From Terriglobia bacterium (lineage in GTDB: Bacteria; Acidobacteriota; Terriglobia; Bryobacterales; Bryobacteraceae), in the NCBI GenBank assembly GCA_025363475.1, contig JANYDS010000065.1:1-43450 (forward strand): a stretch of 43,450 bases of DNA. The letters are read 5' to 3'. Positions 1 through 6,328 of this stretch are shown one piece after another. Numbering within the stretch: the first letter of the stretch is position 1; the number at the start of each line of letters is the position of its first letter. The notes under the pieces are model-generated. The model was not told where the DNA came from, did no database searches, and was given only the letters and a program-made list of their open reading frames with translations. The position numbers were made by a program, and so were the translations under genes.

Positions 1-51
1 CCGACTGGCGGACGTGCATGAACATCGTCTGCCTAACCTTGAAGGACAAGC

Positions 52-606
52 CTAACCAACCCTAAAGTCAGAGAACTTCAGAGCTACCGAATTGATGCAA
101 TACCGCAATCCACCCGGAGGCGGTCCGTCATCAAACAGGTGGCCCAGATGTCCCCAGCATCGTGCGCACTTAACCTCAATTCGCCGCAACCCGAAATAAA
201 CATCCCAGCCTTCCACCACATTTTCCCGAGCCGCCGGCTCCGTGAAAGCTGGCCACCCAGTCCCCGAAGCATACTTCGCCCGCGAATCAAAAACTACCGT
301 TTCGCATCCGGCACAACGATATAACCCGGGTCGCTGAGACTTGTGGAACTCACCGGCAAATGCCAGCTCCGTATCTTTCTGCCGCAAAACCATATAGGAA
401 TCCAGCGGCAAACTCCCACGCCATTCTAAATCCGTTTTCCGAACGCCATCCACCTCAACCAGGCCCAACCGAACACCACTGGGATCGAACTGCACAATCG
501 ATACCCGACGGGCCACTTGCGGACCCGGAACCACAGGCCGTGTTGCAAACCACGCATACCCGGCACCACCCGCCGCCACAATTCCTAAAAAAGCGCGGCG
601 CACCAT
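52..606 (-). CDS. msrB: Exported methionine-R-sulfoxide reductase MsrB
   Basis: Reduces methionine-R-sulfoxide in oxidised proteins. The 184-residue protein starts with an Arg-Arg pair and a hydrophobic stretch (about residues 3-20), so it is probably exported or membrane-tethered, possibly by the Tat route. A linker of about 60 residues precedes the MsrB domain (about 70-180). The domain shows a CxxC zinc pair (CAGC), the SGTGWPAF motif, a second zinc pair (CARC), the GHLGHLFDDGP motif and the catalytic Cys in RYCINS. All expected catalytic and zinc residues are present, so it should be active. It is the last gene of a minus-strand run with the epimerase (6-bp gap) and ino1. The export signal suggests repair of envelope proteins. 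Confidence 0.93.
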   Translation of the reverse strand: MVRRAFLGIVAAGGAGYAWFATRPVVPGPQVARRVSIVQFDPSGVRLGLVEVDGVRKTDLEWRGSLPLDSYMVLRQKDTELAFAGEFHKSQRPGLYRCAGCETVVFDSRAKYASGTGWPAFTEPAARENVVEGWDVYFGLRRIEVKCARCWGHLGHLFDDGPPPGGLRYCINSVALKFSDFRVG

Positions 607-612
607 ATCGGA

Positions 613-1620
613 CTAGAACGACTGCCCCGCCCTCGCGGTTTGGCGCCCTTCAGCAATCAGCTTGTCTTCGAACCCAAAGTCGAGAGAATCCGCGGTACCC
701 TGATGCTTTAAATACCACTTATAAGTCTCCCGCAGCCCAGCTGCAAAAGGAGTCAGGGTCACATTCAAGACACGTTTAACCCGCCCAATCACCTCAGTAA
801 TCGGCGGCAAATCGTAATACGTACCGAAATAAAGCGGCTCACCCATCGCGTTGCCGCCATTCCGCACAATCACATCCCGCGGCACCCGCGCAATCACCGG
901 TTCCTTACCCAGCACCCGGGCAAACTCATGCACCACTTCCACCTGAGTCAGCGGCTTCTCATCCGCAACATTAAAGGCCCGGCCCGGTGCCGTATGCTTC
1001 TCCAGCGCGTTAAAACAAGCCGAAACCAGATCATCGACATAGACGAACTGCATCAGACGATTCCCGTCGCCTGGCACAATGACAGGCCGGTCCCGCCGCA
1101 TCCGGTCCCAGAAAAATGCCTCACGATAGAACGGGTTTTCCGGCCCATAAACAAACGGGGGCCGCATCGTAACCACAGGAAATCGGGACTCATGGTACAT
1201 CCGGAACAACGCTCGTTCGCTGGTAGCCTTATTGCGAACATAGGGATCCGGATGAATATCCGAAGCCAGCGGCTCATCCTCGCCATGGTTCAGCCCGTCG
1301 CCATAGGCCGCAACGCTCGACATAAAGATATAACGGGAAATATCACCTGGAATGGCCTTGGCGGTAGCCTCAACCTGAGCCCCCGTGGTACCCCGCTCCC
1401 AGTCGTAAGCAATATCGTAAACAGCGTCGAACTTCTGCCCGGCGAGCGCAGAACGAATCGAAGCAGCATCATTACGATCTGCCACAGCGTTCTTAACCCG
1501 CCGGCCAAACGGATGTTCAGCTTTCCGGTGCAGCAGCGTGACTTCGTGGCCGGCGGCCAGCAGCCGCTTGACCAGCGATTTACCAATAAACAGCGTCCCG
1601 CCGATTACCAGAACTCGCAT
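613..1620 (-). CDS. NAD-dependent epimerase/dehydratase family protein
   Basis: A 335-residue extended short-chain dehydrogenase/reductase. The N-terminus reads MRVLVIGGTLFIG, a Rossmann dinucleotide-binding loop of the GGTxFIG form typical of the CSP41-like/atypical epimerase group. Further features are the basic LLHRK after beta-2 (suggesting NADP preference), SSVAAYGDG near the catalytic Ser, and RPPFVYGPENPF in the substrate-binding half. The usual YxxxK is not obvious: YVRNKATSE supplies Y and K with suitable spacing. The substrate is probably a nucleotide sugar or an isoprenoid- or lipid-linked sugar, but this cannot be decided. It lies 12 bp downstream of ino1 and is likely cotranscribed with it. 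Confidence 0.85.
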   Translation of the reverse strand: MRVLVIGGTLFIGKSLVKRLLAAGHEVTLLHRKAEHPFGRRVKNAVADRNDAASIRSALAGQKFDAVYDIAYDWERGTTGAQVEATAKAIPGDISRYIFMSSVAAYGDGLNHGEDEPLASDIHPDPYVRNKATSERALFRMYHESRFPVVTMRPPFVYGPENPFYREAFFWDRMRRDRPVIVPGDGNRLMQFVYVDDLVSACFNALEKHTAPGRAFNVADEKPLTQVEVVHEFARVLGKEPVIARVPRDVIVRNGGNAMGEPLYFGTYYDLPPITEVIGRVKRVLNVTLTPFAAGLRETYKWYLKHQGTADSLDFGFEDKLIAEGRQTARAGQSF

Positions 1621-1632
1621 CGTGTCTACAAG

Positions 1633-2997
1633 TTAATCGTAATATTCCAAGCCGAGGTGCGTGATCAGGTTCTGCCCCTTCATCCAGCGCAGAGTATTCT
1701 TCAGCTTCATCAGCTGAATGAAAATATCGTGCTCAGGGTAAAGTCCTGGCGCAGTCATCGGAGCCTTGAAGAAGAAAGACAACCACTCCTGCACGCCCTT
1801 CATGCCGGTACGCTGTGCCAGATCAAGGAACAGCATGATATCAAGCACCAGCGGAGCCGCCAGAATGGAATCGCGGCACAGGAAGTTAATCTTGATCTGC
1901 ATCGGATACCCGAGCCAGCCAAAGATATCGATATTGTCCCAACCCTCTTTGGCATCGCCGCGCGGCTTGTAGTACTCAATCCGAACCTTGTGGTGAATGT
2001 CACCGTACAGTTCCGGATAAAGTTCTGGCTGTAGAATCTGTTCCAGCGCCGAAAGCTTCGACTCTTCCTTCGACTTGAACGAACCCGGGTCGTCCAGAAC
2101 TTCGCCATCCCGGTTGCCCAGGATATTGGTCGAGAACCAGCCCGAAACACCCAGCATGCGCGACTTCAAGCCCGGCGCAACCAGCGTCTTCATGAACGTC
2201 TGGCCGGTTTTGAAGTCCTTACCTGCGATGGGGATACAGCGCTCGCGCGCCATTTCCATCAGCGCCGGAGCGTCCACCGTCAGATGCGGCGCACCATTGG
2301 CATAGGGCACGCCCATCTTGAGCGCAGCATAAGCGTAAATCTGGCTGGGCGAAATTTCCGGATCACTCTTCGTCAGGCCTGCTTCGAACGACGCAATGTC
2401 ATGATGAACTGCCTGTGGACGGTGAAATACCTCCGTCGAACCACACCAGATCATGGCTAGCCGTGAAGAACCAGTCCGCGCCTTGAAGCTGCGGATATCA
2501 TCCATTAGCGCCTCCGCATGGTCCATCTTCGAGCCTTTCGGCTTGAGATTCGGTCCATTGATGCGCTTCACATAATCGTTATCAAAAACCGCCGACATCG
2601 GCTTGATTTTTTCGAGGGGACTGCGCAGACTTTCCACCAGATGCTTGTCCAGCACGCCCGCATGCAGCGCGGCTTCGTAACAGTTCTGGTCGAAAATATC
2701 CCAGCCGCCAAATTCCAGGTCTTCGAGGCTGGCCAGCGGAACAAAGTCCTTAATCTTGGGTGAGTTATTGTCGGTCCGCTTTCCCAGCCGGATCGTATTG
2801 AGCTGCGTGAGTGACCCGATCGGCTTGGCCATACCGAGCTTAATGGCTTCAACGCCGGCAATAAAAGTAGTGGTGACCGCGCCCATTCCGGGGATCAGAA
2901 TGCCCAGCTTACCCTCGGCTGGCTGGATCTTGGGCGTATCCTTCATTTCGGCGTCTGACGATGATGACAAAAGACTTAGCTCCTTGAGCGGCTTCAC
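1633..2997 (-). CDS. ino1: myo-Inositol-1-phosphate synthase
   Basis: Converts glucose-6-phosphate to 1L-myo-inositol-1-phosphate by an NAD-dependent oxidation, aldol cyclisation and reduction; first step of inositol and inositol-lipid synthesis. The 454-residue length fits the family. Visible signatures are the N-terminal LGILIPGMGAVTTTFIAG nucleotide-binding loop, the GWFSTNILGNRDGEVL block, IEYYKPRGDAKEGWDNIDIF, and GYPMQIKINFLCRDSILAAP carrying the Lys and Asp of the active site. About 28 residues precede the Rossmann strand, so initiation at an internal Met (MKDTPK) is possible. First gene of the ino1-epimerase-msrB run, divergent from the LytTR regulator. Confidence 0.94.
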   Translation of the reverse strand: MKPLKELSLLSSSSDAEMKDTPKIQPAEGKLGILIPGMGAVTTTFIAGVEAIKLGMAKPIGSLTQLNTIRLGKRTDNNSPKIKDFVPLASLEDLEFGGWDIFDQNCYEAALHAGVLDKHLVESLRSPLEKIKPMSAVFDNDYVKRINGPNLKPKGSKMDHAEALMDDIRSFKARTGSSRLAMIWCGSTEVFHRPQAVHHDIASFEAGLTKSDPEISPSQIYAYAALKMGVPYANGAPHLTVDAPALMEMARERCIPIAGKDFKTGQTFMKTLVAPGLKSRMLGVSGWFSTNILGNRDGEVLDDPGSFKSKEESKLSALEQILQPELYPELYGDIHHKVRIEYYKPRGDAKEGWDNIDIFGWLGYPMQIKINFLCRDSILAAPLVLDIMLFLDLAQRTGMKGVQEWLSFFFKAPMTAPGLYPEHDIFIQLMKLKNTLRWMKGQNLITHLGLEYYD

Positions 2998-3030
2998 TAT
3001 ACGTGAGTGAGAACCGCGCGTTTACCTGGC

Positions 3031-3061
3031 AGGACAGAGATGAATTACAATCCGATATAAT
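3031..3061 (+). promoter_or_regulatory. Candidate sigma70-type promoter of the LytTR regulator
   Basis: A perfect -10 hexamer TATAAT at 3056-3061 lies in the 72-bp divergent gap. The best -35 candidate is AGGACA at 3031-3036 (4 of 6 matches to TTGACA) with a long 19-bp spacer. Transcription would begin near 3068, so the upstream ATG at 3070 would be effectively leaderless, while the ATG at 3094 would have a leader of about 26 nt. Called by eye. Confidence 0.5.
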
Positions 3062-3069
3062 AGCAGTTC

Positions 3070-3843
3070 ATGCGAAGCCGCGCGACCGCTCCGATGAGCG
3101 CGATCATCGCCGACGACGAGCAGCTCGCACGCGAAGAGCTCAAGTTTCTGCTCGACCAGATAGGCGATATTGAGGTCGTAGCCACCGCAGTCAATGGCAT
3201 TGAAGCCCTCGACGCCATCGAGCGCCTTGACCCTGCCCTTGCCTTCCTCGATATCCAGATGCCCGGGCTTGACGGCCTGAGCGTGGTCCGCCGTCTCCGC
3301 GAACGCAATATCGATCCGCCCCACGTCATCTTTTCCACCGCCTACGATCAGTTTGCCGTGGAAGCCTTTCGGCTGGAAGCGATGGATTATCTGCTCAAAC
3401 CAGTAGACCGTGACCGGCTCGCGGAAACCGTAGCCCGCGCCCGCAAGGCGGTTTCAGACCGGATTCTGGAACCCCCGCCCCCGCTGTTGCCGAAAGCGCA
3501 GTCCGTGTTCACCCGCCTGTTACTGAGAAGCGGTAACAGGAACCTGATCGTCGATCCGAAAGAACTCATCTACGCCACCATCGACAGCGGTGTGATCTCA
3601 CTCGTGACCGGCCAACTGGAAGGTCAGGCAAACTTCCGCACGCTCGAAGACCTGCAGGCCACGCTCGACCCTGATATTTTCTGGCGCGCTCACCGGTCTT
3701 TTATCGTCAACATCAACAAAATTCGGGAAGTAGTCCCGTGGTTCAAATCTACTTATCAGTTAAAGATGGATGACAAAAAAGGCTCAGAAATCCCGGTAAG
3801 CCGCCTGCAAAGCCGCCGTCTCAGGGAAATGCTCAATCTCTAA
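3070..3843 (+). CDS. LytTR-family response regulator
   Basis: A two-component response regulator of the AlgR/LytR type. The receiver domain (about 9-130) has the acidic pair in IIADDE, phospho-acceptor Asp61 in FLDIQMPG, the Ser/Thr switch in FSTAYD and Lys110 in LLKPVD. A Pro-rich linker leads to a LytTR DNA-binding domain (about 155-257) with FWRAHRSFIVNINKI, characteristic of this fold. The start could equally be the ATG at 3094 (MSAIIADDE), closer to the usual family N-terminus; a TATAAT just upstream makes the 3070 start nearly leaderless. No partner LytS-type kinase is adjacent, so its sensor is encoded elsewhere. Confidence 0.92.
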   Translation: MRSRATAPMSAIIADDEQLAREELKFLLDQIGDIEVVATAVNGIEALDAIERLDPALAFLDIQMPGLDGLSVVRRLRERNIDPPHVIFSTAYDQFAVEAFRLEAMDYLLKPVDRDRLAETVARARKAVSDRILEPPPPLLPKAQSVFTRLLLRSGNRNLIVDPKELIYATIDSGVISLVTGQLEGQANFRTLEDLQATLDPDIFWRAHRSFIVNINKIREVVPWFKSTYQLKMDDKKGSEIPVSRLQSRRLREMLNL

Positions 3844-3860
3844 CGCTCCCCGGATAGCGC

Positions 3861-4250
3861 TCAACCCCGCTCCAAAGTCCGCATGGGCGTGTACTGCGCA
3901 ATGGTCCGAAAGTCATGGTCCCGATGCCAGACGGGAACATCATGATTGATTACGATCGCGGCGGTCAGGCAAGCCGTTGACGACCGGATCGTGAACCCGC
4001 GATTTCTCCCCGGCCGGTAGATGTCCGCCGCTTCCCGGAAAATCCTTTCCGGCAGCGGGTCGCAAATTCGGGAAACAGCATCGAATGTGAGCAGGAAGGC
4101 TCGCGCGTCCGAAAAATTCCGCATGGCCTGGGTGACTTCCTGAACCACGGGCCCGCATGTCACAATCTCGATCAGGATTTCAACAGGGACAGGGGAAGCG
4201 GATCGGGAGTTCAGCAGTTCGATTCAAACCGAGGTATCCGCCAGAATCAC
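3861..4250 (-). pseudogene. vapC: VapC-type PIN-domain toxin with in-frame TGA (probable pseudogene)
   Basis: The minus strand starting at GTG 4250 reads VILADTSV, then TGA at 4226-4224, then IELLNSRSASPV. Family members have DTSVWIELL here, so a single TGG-to-TGA change has replaced Trp. Downstream the frame stays open and PIN-like: CGPVVQEV keeps the second acidic residue, and TIRSSTACLTAAI and WHRDHDF match the third and fourth motifs. The Asp normally found in the third motif (RSSxDCL) is Ala here, a second loss. The GTG start overlaps the stop of the upstream antitoxin-like gene (GTGA), the classic vapBC coupling. A shorter product could start at GTG 4163 but would lack the first active-site Asp. 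Probably non-functional. Confidence 0.75.
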
Positions 4251-4543
4251 CGCGCTTTTGTCTCCGGGCGATCTTCCCGCATTTCCGACAACTGGCCCTC
4301 CCAGAGGTTCTTGCCAAAAAAGCCGGCTATCTGTACCAATTTGCTGCGCCGAACGGTTTCCGCCAGTGACTGATTGACGATGTATTCGACCGTGGTCGCG
4401 ACCGGAGCCACCGAGACCGGCTCAAGCGACATCCCGCATTTTGGACAACTGCCGAATCCCGCTTGTCGAACTTCGGGGTGCATCGGACACGAATATGCGC
4501 CTTGGTCAGCGGAAACCGGCGGCGTTGATATCGAATTGACCAT
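4247..4543 (-). CDS. Heavy-metal-binding domain fused to a VapB-like antitoxin tail
   Basis: A 98-residue protein in two parts. Residues about 17-43 form a heavy-metal-binding domain: YSCPMHPEVRQ followed by GSCPKCGMSLEP, the CPMHP...CPxCGM pattern known from copper ATPases and efflux adaptors. Residues about 50-98 (ETVRRSKLVQIAGFFGK, LWEGQLSEMRED) resemble the C-terminal, toxin-binding half of VapB antitoxins, where WEGxLxEMR is common. The N-terminal ribbon-helix-helix strand of VapB is missing and the metal domain sits in its place. Its stop overlaps the start of the broken vapC. The Met-rich gene ends 35 bp upstream in the same direction. It may be a recombination relic or a real metal-responsive fusion. 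Confidence 0.6.
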   Translation of the reverse strand: MVNSISTPPVSADQGAYSCPMHPEVRQAGFGSCPKCGMSLEPVSVAPVATTVEYIVNQSLAETVRRSKLVQIAGFFGKNLWEGQLSEMREDRPETKAR

Positions 4544-4578
4544 ATGCGGTCAGCCGGGCCCTGCGTGGTCACTGCACA

Positions 4579-4965
4579 CTATTTGTGTGAGTCCATGGGA
4601 TGTTTGTCCATAGCCCCCGGCATCATGCTCATCTGGTCGGACATCGCCTGCATGTGATCGGTCATCGTTTGCAGATGCCGGATCATCGCGTGCTGTAGAT
4701 CCATATCACTCTGCATCTTGGCCTTCTCGGCCTCCATGTGGGTTTTCATGGCCGCATCGGCCGCTTCCATCTTGGCCATATTGTTCCTCATCAAGGCTTG
4801 GACCTGCTCCATTTGAGCCCGCATCTGTTCCATCTCGGATTTCATCCCCTTCATATCCATACCGGAACTCTTGGGGGCTGTTTGATCTTGTGGCGGCGCG
4901 GCGGTTGCGGTACCCAAGGCGATAGCTAGCACCAACATCGGAAGTACCTTATTCATCAGTTTCAT
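4579..4965 (-). CDS. Exported Met-rich coiled-coil protein, possible copper binder
   Basis: A 128-residue protein with a clear signal peptide (MKLMNKVLPMLVLAIALGTATA, cleavage near residue 22). The mature part is a nearly continuous helix extremely rich in Met, Glu, Gln and Lys, with MDMKGMKSEMEQMRAQMEQ followed by more heptad-like segments and a His/Met tail (MDKHPMDSHK). Methionine clusters of this kind are common in periplasmic Cu(I) or silver-binding proteins, and the next gene carries a heavy-metal-binding domain, so copper handling is a reasonable inference. A purine-rich RBS (GAGAGG, complement of 4974-4979) sits 8 nt from the ATG. No named family was recognised. Confidence 0.7.
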   Translation of the reverse strand: MKLMNKVLPMLVLAIALGTATAAPPQDQTAPKSSGMDMKGMKSEMEQMRAQMEQVQALMRNNMAKMEAADAAMKTHMEAEKAKMQSDMDLQHAMIRHLQTMTDHMQAMSDQMSMMPGAMDKHPMDSHK

Positions 4966-5296
4966 TTCAACGACCTCTCTGCAAACTAAGCACGCCGGGG
5001 GCCGACTGACTGGTGCCCCGGCAAAGCGTCATCTAGCGCATAGAGCAGCGCCGTGTCACTCATTTTCACACTCCCTCGCCGACTGCATGCACAAAAAAGT
5101 GCGGCAGAACGCACTTGTCGACGGCCCGCCTGCCGCTTGGCTACACAAGTGCGTATATGTAAAGTGACCCTGGCCCGCAGCGTAAGTTGAGCGCAAAGTG
5201 GAACTGGGGTGAGTAAGAGCGCGACCCCGTCGTCGATTCAACTCTTTCGAACCAGTGCAAAACCGGCCCGGAGTTCATAAAGGAGATCTACCAATC
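4966..5296. other. Intergenic region between divergent small exported-protein genes
   Basis: This 331-bp stretch lies between the divergent Met-rich gene (minus) and the 126-residue exported protein (plus). A 61-codon minus-strand open frame (5056-5241) has no recognisable domain, no RBS and an unconvincing composition, so it is not called. The region holds a terminator-like hairpin on the minus strand (5091-5116) and the RBS of the plus gene. It must contain both promoters, but I could not assign either. Confidence 0.6.
5091..5116 (-). terminator. Terminator-like hairpin in the leader of the Met-rich gene
   Basis: Read on the minus strand: stem AAGTGCG, loop TTCTGC, stem CGCACTT, running into a T-tract (six Ts counting the last two of the stem). 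This is a 7-bp stem with the form of an intrinsic terminator. No gene lies upstream of it on the minus strand, so it would end either a short leader/small RNA or act as an attenuator 125 nt before the Met-rich gene. Function is inference. Confidence 0.4.
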
Positions 5297-5677
5297 ATGA
5301 CGAAAAACCACATCTTATCCGCCGCACTCGCTGTCCTGCTCGGTGTCAGCACCATGTCTATGGCTTCGGCTGCAGAGCATGCCCTCACCCGCAGCGAACT
5401 AAAGACTGCTATCCAAAATGCGGATACCCCGCAGGATCATCACCGCATCGCCGCCTACTATAAGGCAGAGGCGAACCGCATGATGGCCGAAGCAAAGGAC
5501 CATGACGAACTGGCCGAGACCTACGCCAACGCCGGCGACCCTCATAAAATGAAACACACAATGTCCGGCCTGACAGCCGATCACTGCAGAATGTTTGCGG
5601 CGTCTGCCCGGAAAGCAGCCGCAGAATCGGAAGCCATGGCGAAGATGCATGAAGATATGGCCAAAGGTTCCAAATAA
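5297..5677 (+). CDS. Small exported His/Met-containing helical protein
   Basis: The start at ATG 5297 is chosen because a strong RBS, AAGGAG at 5280-5285, lies 11 nt upstream, and the protein then begins with a normal signal peptide (MTKNHILSAALAVLLGVSTM, cleavage after ASA). The open frame extends upstream to 5255 but has no RBS there. The mature part (about 100 residues) is Ala-rich and helical with many His, Met and Asp/Glu residues (TPQDHHRIAAYYKAEA, DHDELAETYA, HKMKHTMS, ADHCRMF), the look of a periplasmic four-helix protein that may bind metal. I do not recognise a named family. It is divergent from the Met-rich gene, and both may serve one metal or stress response. Confidence 0.72.
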   Translation: MTKNHILSAALAVLLGVSTMSMASAAEHALTRSELKTAIQNADTPQDHHRIAAYYKAEANRMMAEAKDHDELAETYANAGDPHKMKHTMSGLTADHCRMFAASARKAAAESEAMAKMHEDMAKGSK

Positions 5678-5689
5678 CAGCCCGCATAT

Positions 5690-5723
5690 ACCCGGCGGAA
5701 GTTATCCACAGATTTCGCCGGGT
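5690..5723. terminator. Hairpin between convergent genes, with a DnaA-box match in its loop
   Basis: ACCCGGCG (5690-5697) pairs with CGCCGGGT (5716-5723), an 8-bp GC-rich stem with an 18-nt loop. It lies between the convergent exported-protein gene and the ECF sigma gene and may act as a bidirectional terminator, although no good T-tract follows. The loop contains TTATCCACA (5702-5710), a perfect consensus DnaA box; as a single copy it is probably chance. Confidence 0.4.
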
Positions 5724-5731
5724 TCAGTGTT

Positions 5732-6295
5732 CTATGCGATCCGCGCCAGCTCCCGCTGGAGCCAGGCCTGCCCCAGCCGCAAATCCCGCCTGATTGTCTC
5801 AACCGAAACATCCAGCAATTCCGCCGATTCCTCAGCCGTCAATCCACCAAAAAATCGCATCTCAATCACCCGCGCCTTCCGCGGATCACGCTCTTCCAGT
5901 TTCTTCAGCGCAAAATCCAAATCCAAAAACGCCTCAGGCTGCGAGTCACTCAAATCAGCCACAAGGTCGACCGAAAGATTCGCCTCGCCCCCGCCCCGTT
6001 TCCCTGCATTGCGGCTGCGGGCATGATCCACCAGAATCTGCCGCATCAACTGCGCCGCCACGCCGAAAAAGTGTGAACGATTCCGGTAATCCGGCTGGTC
6101 CTGCCCCACCAGGCGAAGATACGCTTCATTCACCAAGGCCGTCGGCTGCAGCGTATGGTTCGTGCGCTCATTACGCAAATAACTGTCAGCTAACCGCCGC
6201 AGTTCCGCATAGGCAAGCGGCACCAGAACGTCCAGCGCTGATTTATCACCATCCTTGACCTGTCGCAGCAGAACGGTAAGGGCCGGACGTTCCAT
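5732..6295 (-). CDS. ECF-type RNA polymerase sigma factor (TIGR02999-like)
   Basis: A 187-residue sigma-70 family factor of the extracytoplasmic-function group common in Acidobacteriota and Planctomycetes. Region 2 is represented by LVPLAYAELRRLADSYL, HTLQPTALVNEAYLRL and FFGVAAQLMRQILVDHAR, the signature of the TIGR02999-type subfamily. Region 4 is RVIEMRFFGGLTAEESAELL with the recognition helix around VSVETIRRDLRLGQAWL. No anti-sigma factor or membrane sensor is encoded next to it, which is usual for this subgroup, whose partner is often a distant protein kinase. Targets cannot be read from this window. Confidence 0.93.
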   Translation of the reverse strand: MERPALTVLLRQVKDGDKSALDVLVPLAYAELRRLADSYLRNERTNHTLQPTALVNEAYLRLVGQDQPDYRNRSHFFGVAAQLMRQILVDHARSRNAGKRGGGEANLSVDLVADLSDSQPEAFLDLDFALKKLEERDPRKARVIEMRFFGGLTAEESAELLDVSVETIRRDLRLGQAWLQRELARIA

Positions 6296-6328
6296 TCAGC
6301 TTCCGATTCTAGCAATTCCCGTCAGGGC

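Noticed and set aside
928-2034. Long plus-strand open frame opposite the epimerase and ino1
   Set aside because: It is antisense to two well-recognised genes, has no domain and shows His/Gln/Arg-rich composition typical of a shadow frame.
5056-5241. 61-codon minus-strand open frame in the 331-bp gap
   Set aside because: No RBS, no recognisable sequence, and it spans the terminator-like hairpin.
5702-5710. Perfect DnaA box TTATCCACA as part of an origin
   Set aside because: Only one copy, in a hairpin loop between convergent genes, with no AT-rich unwinding region or dnaA/dnaN nearby; about one chance match per 130 kb is expected.
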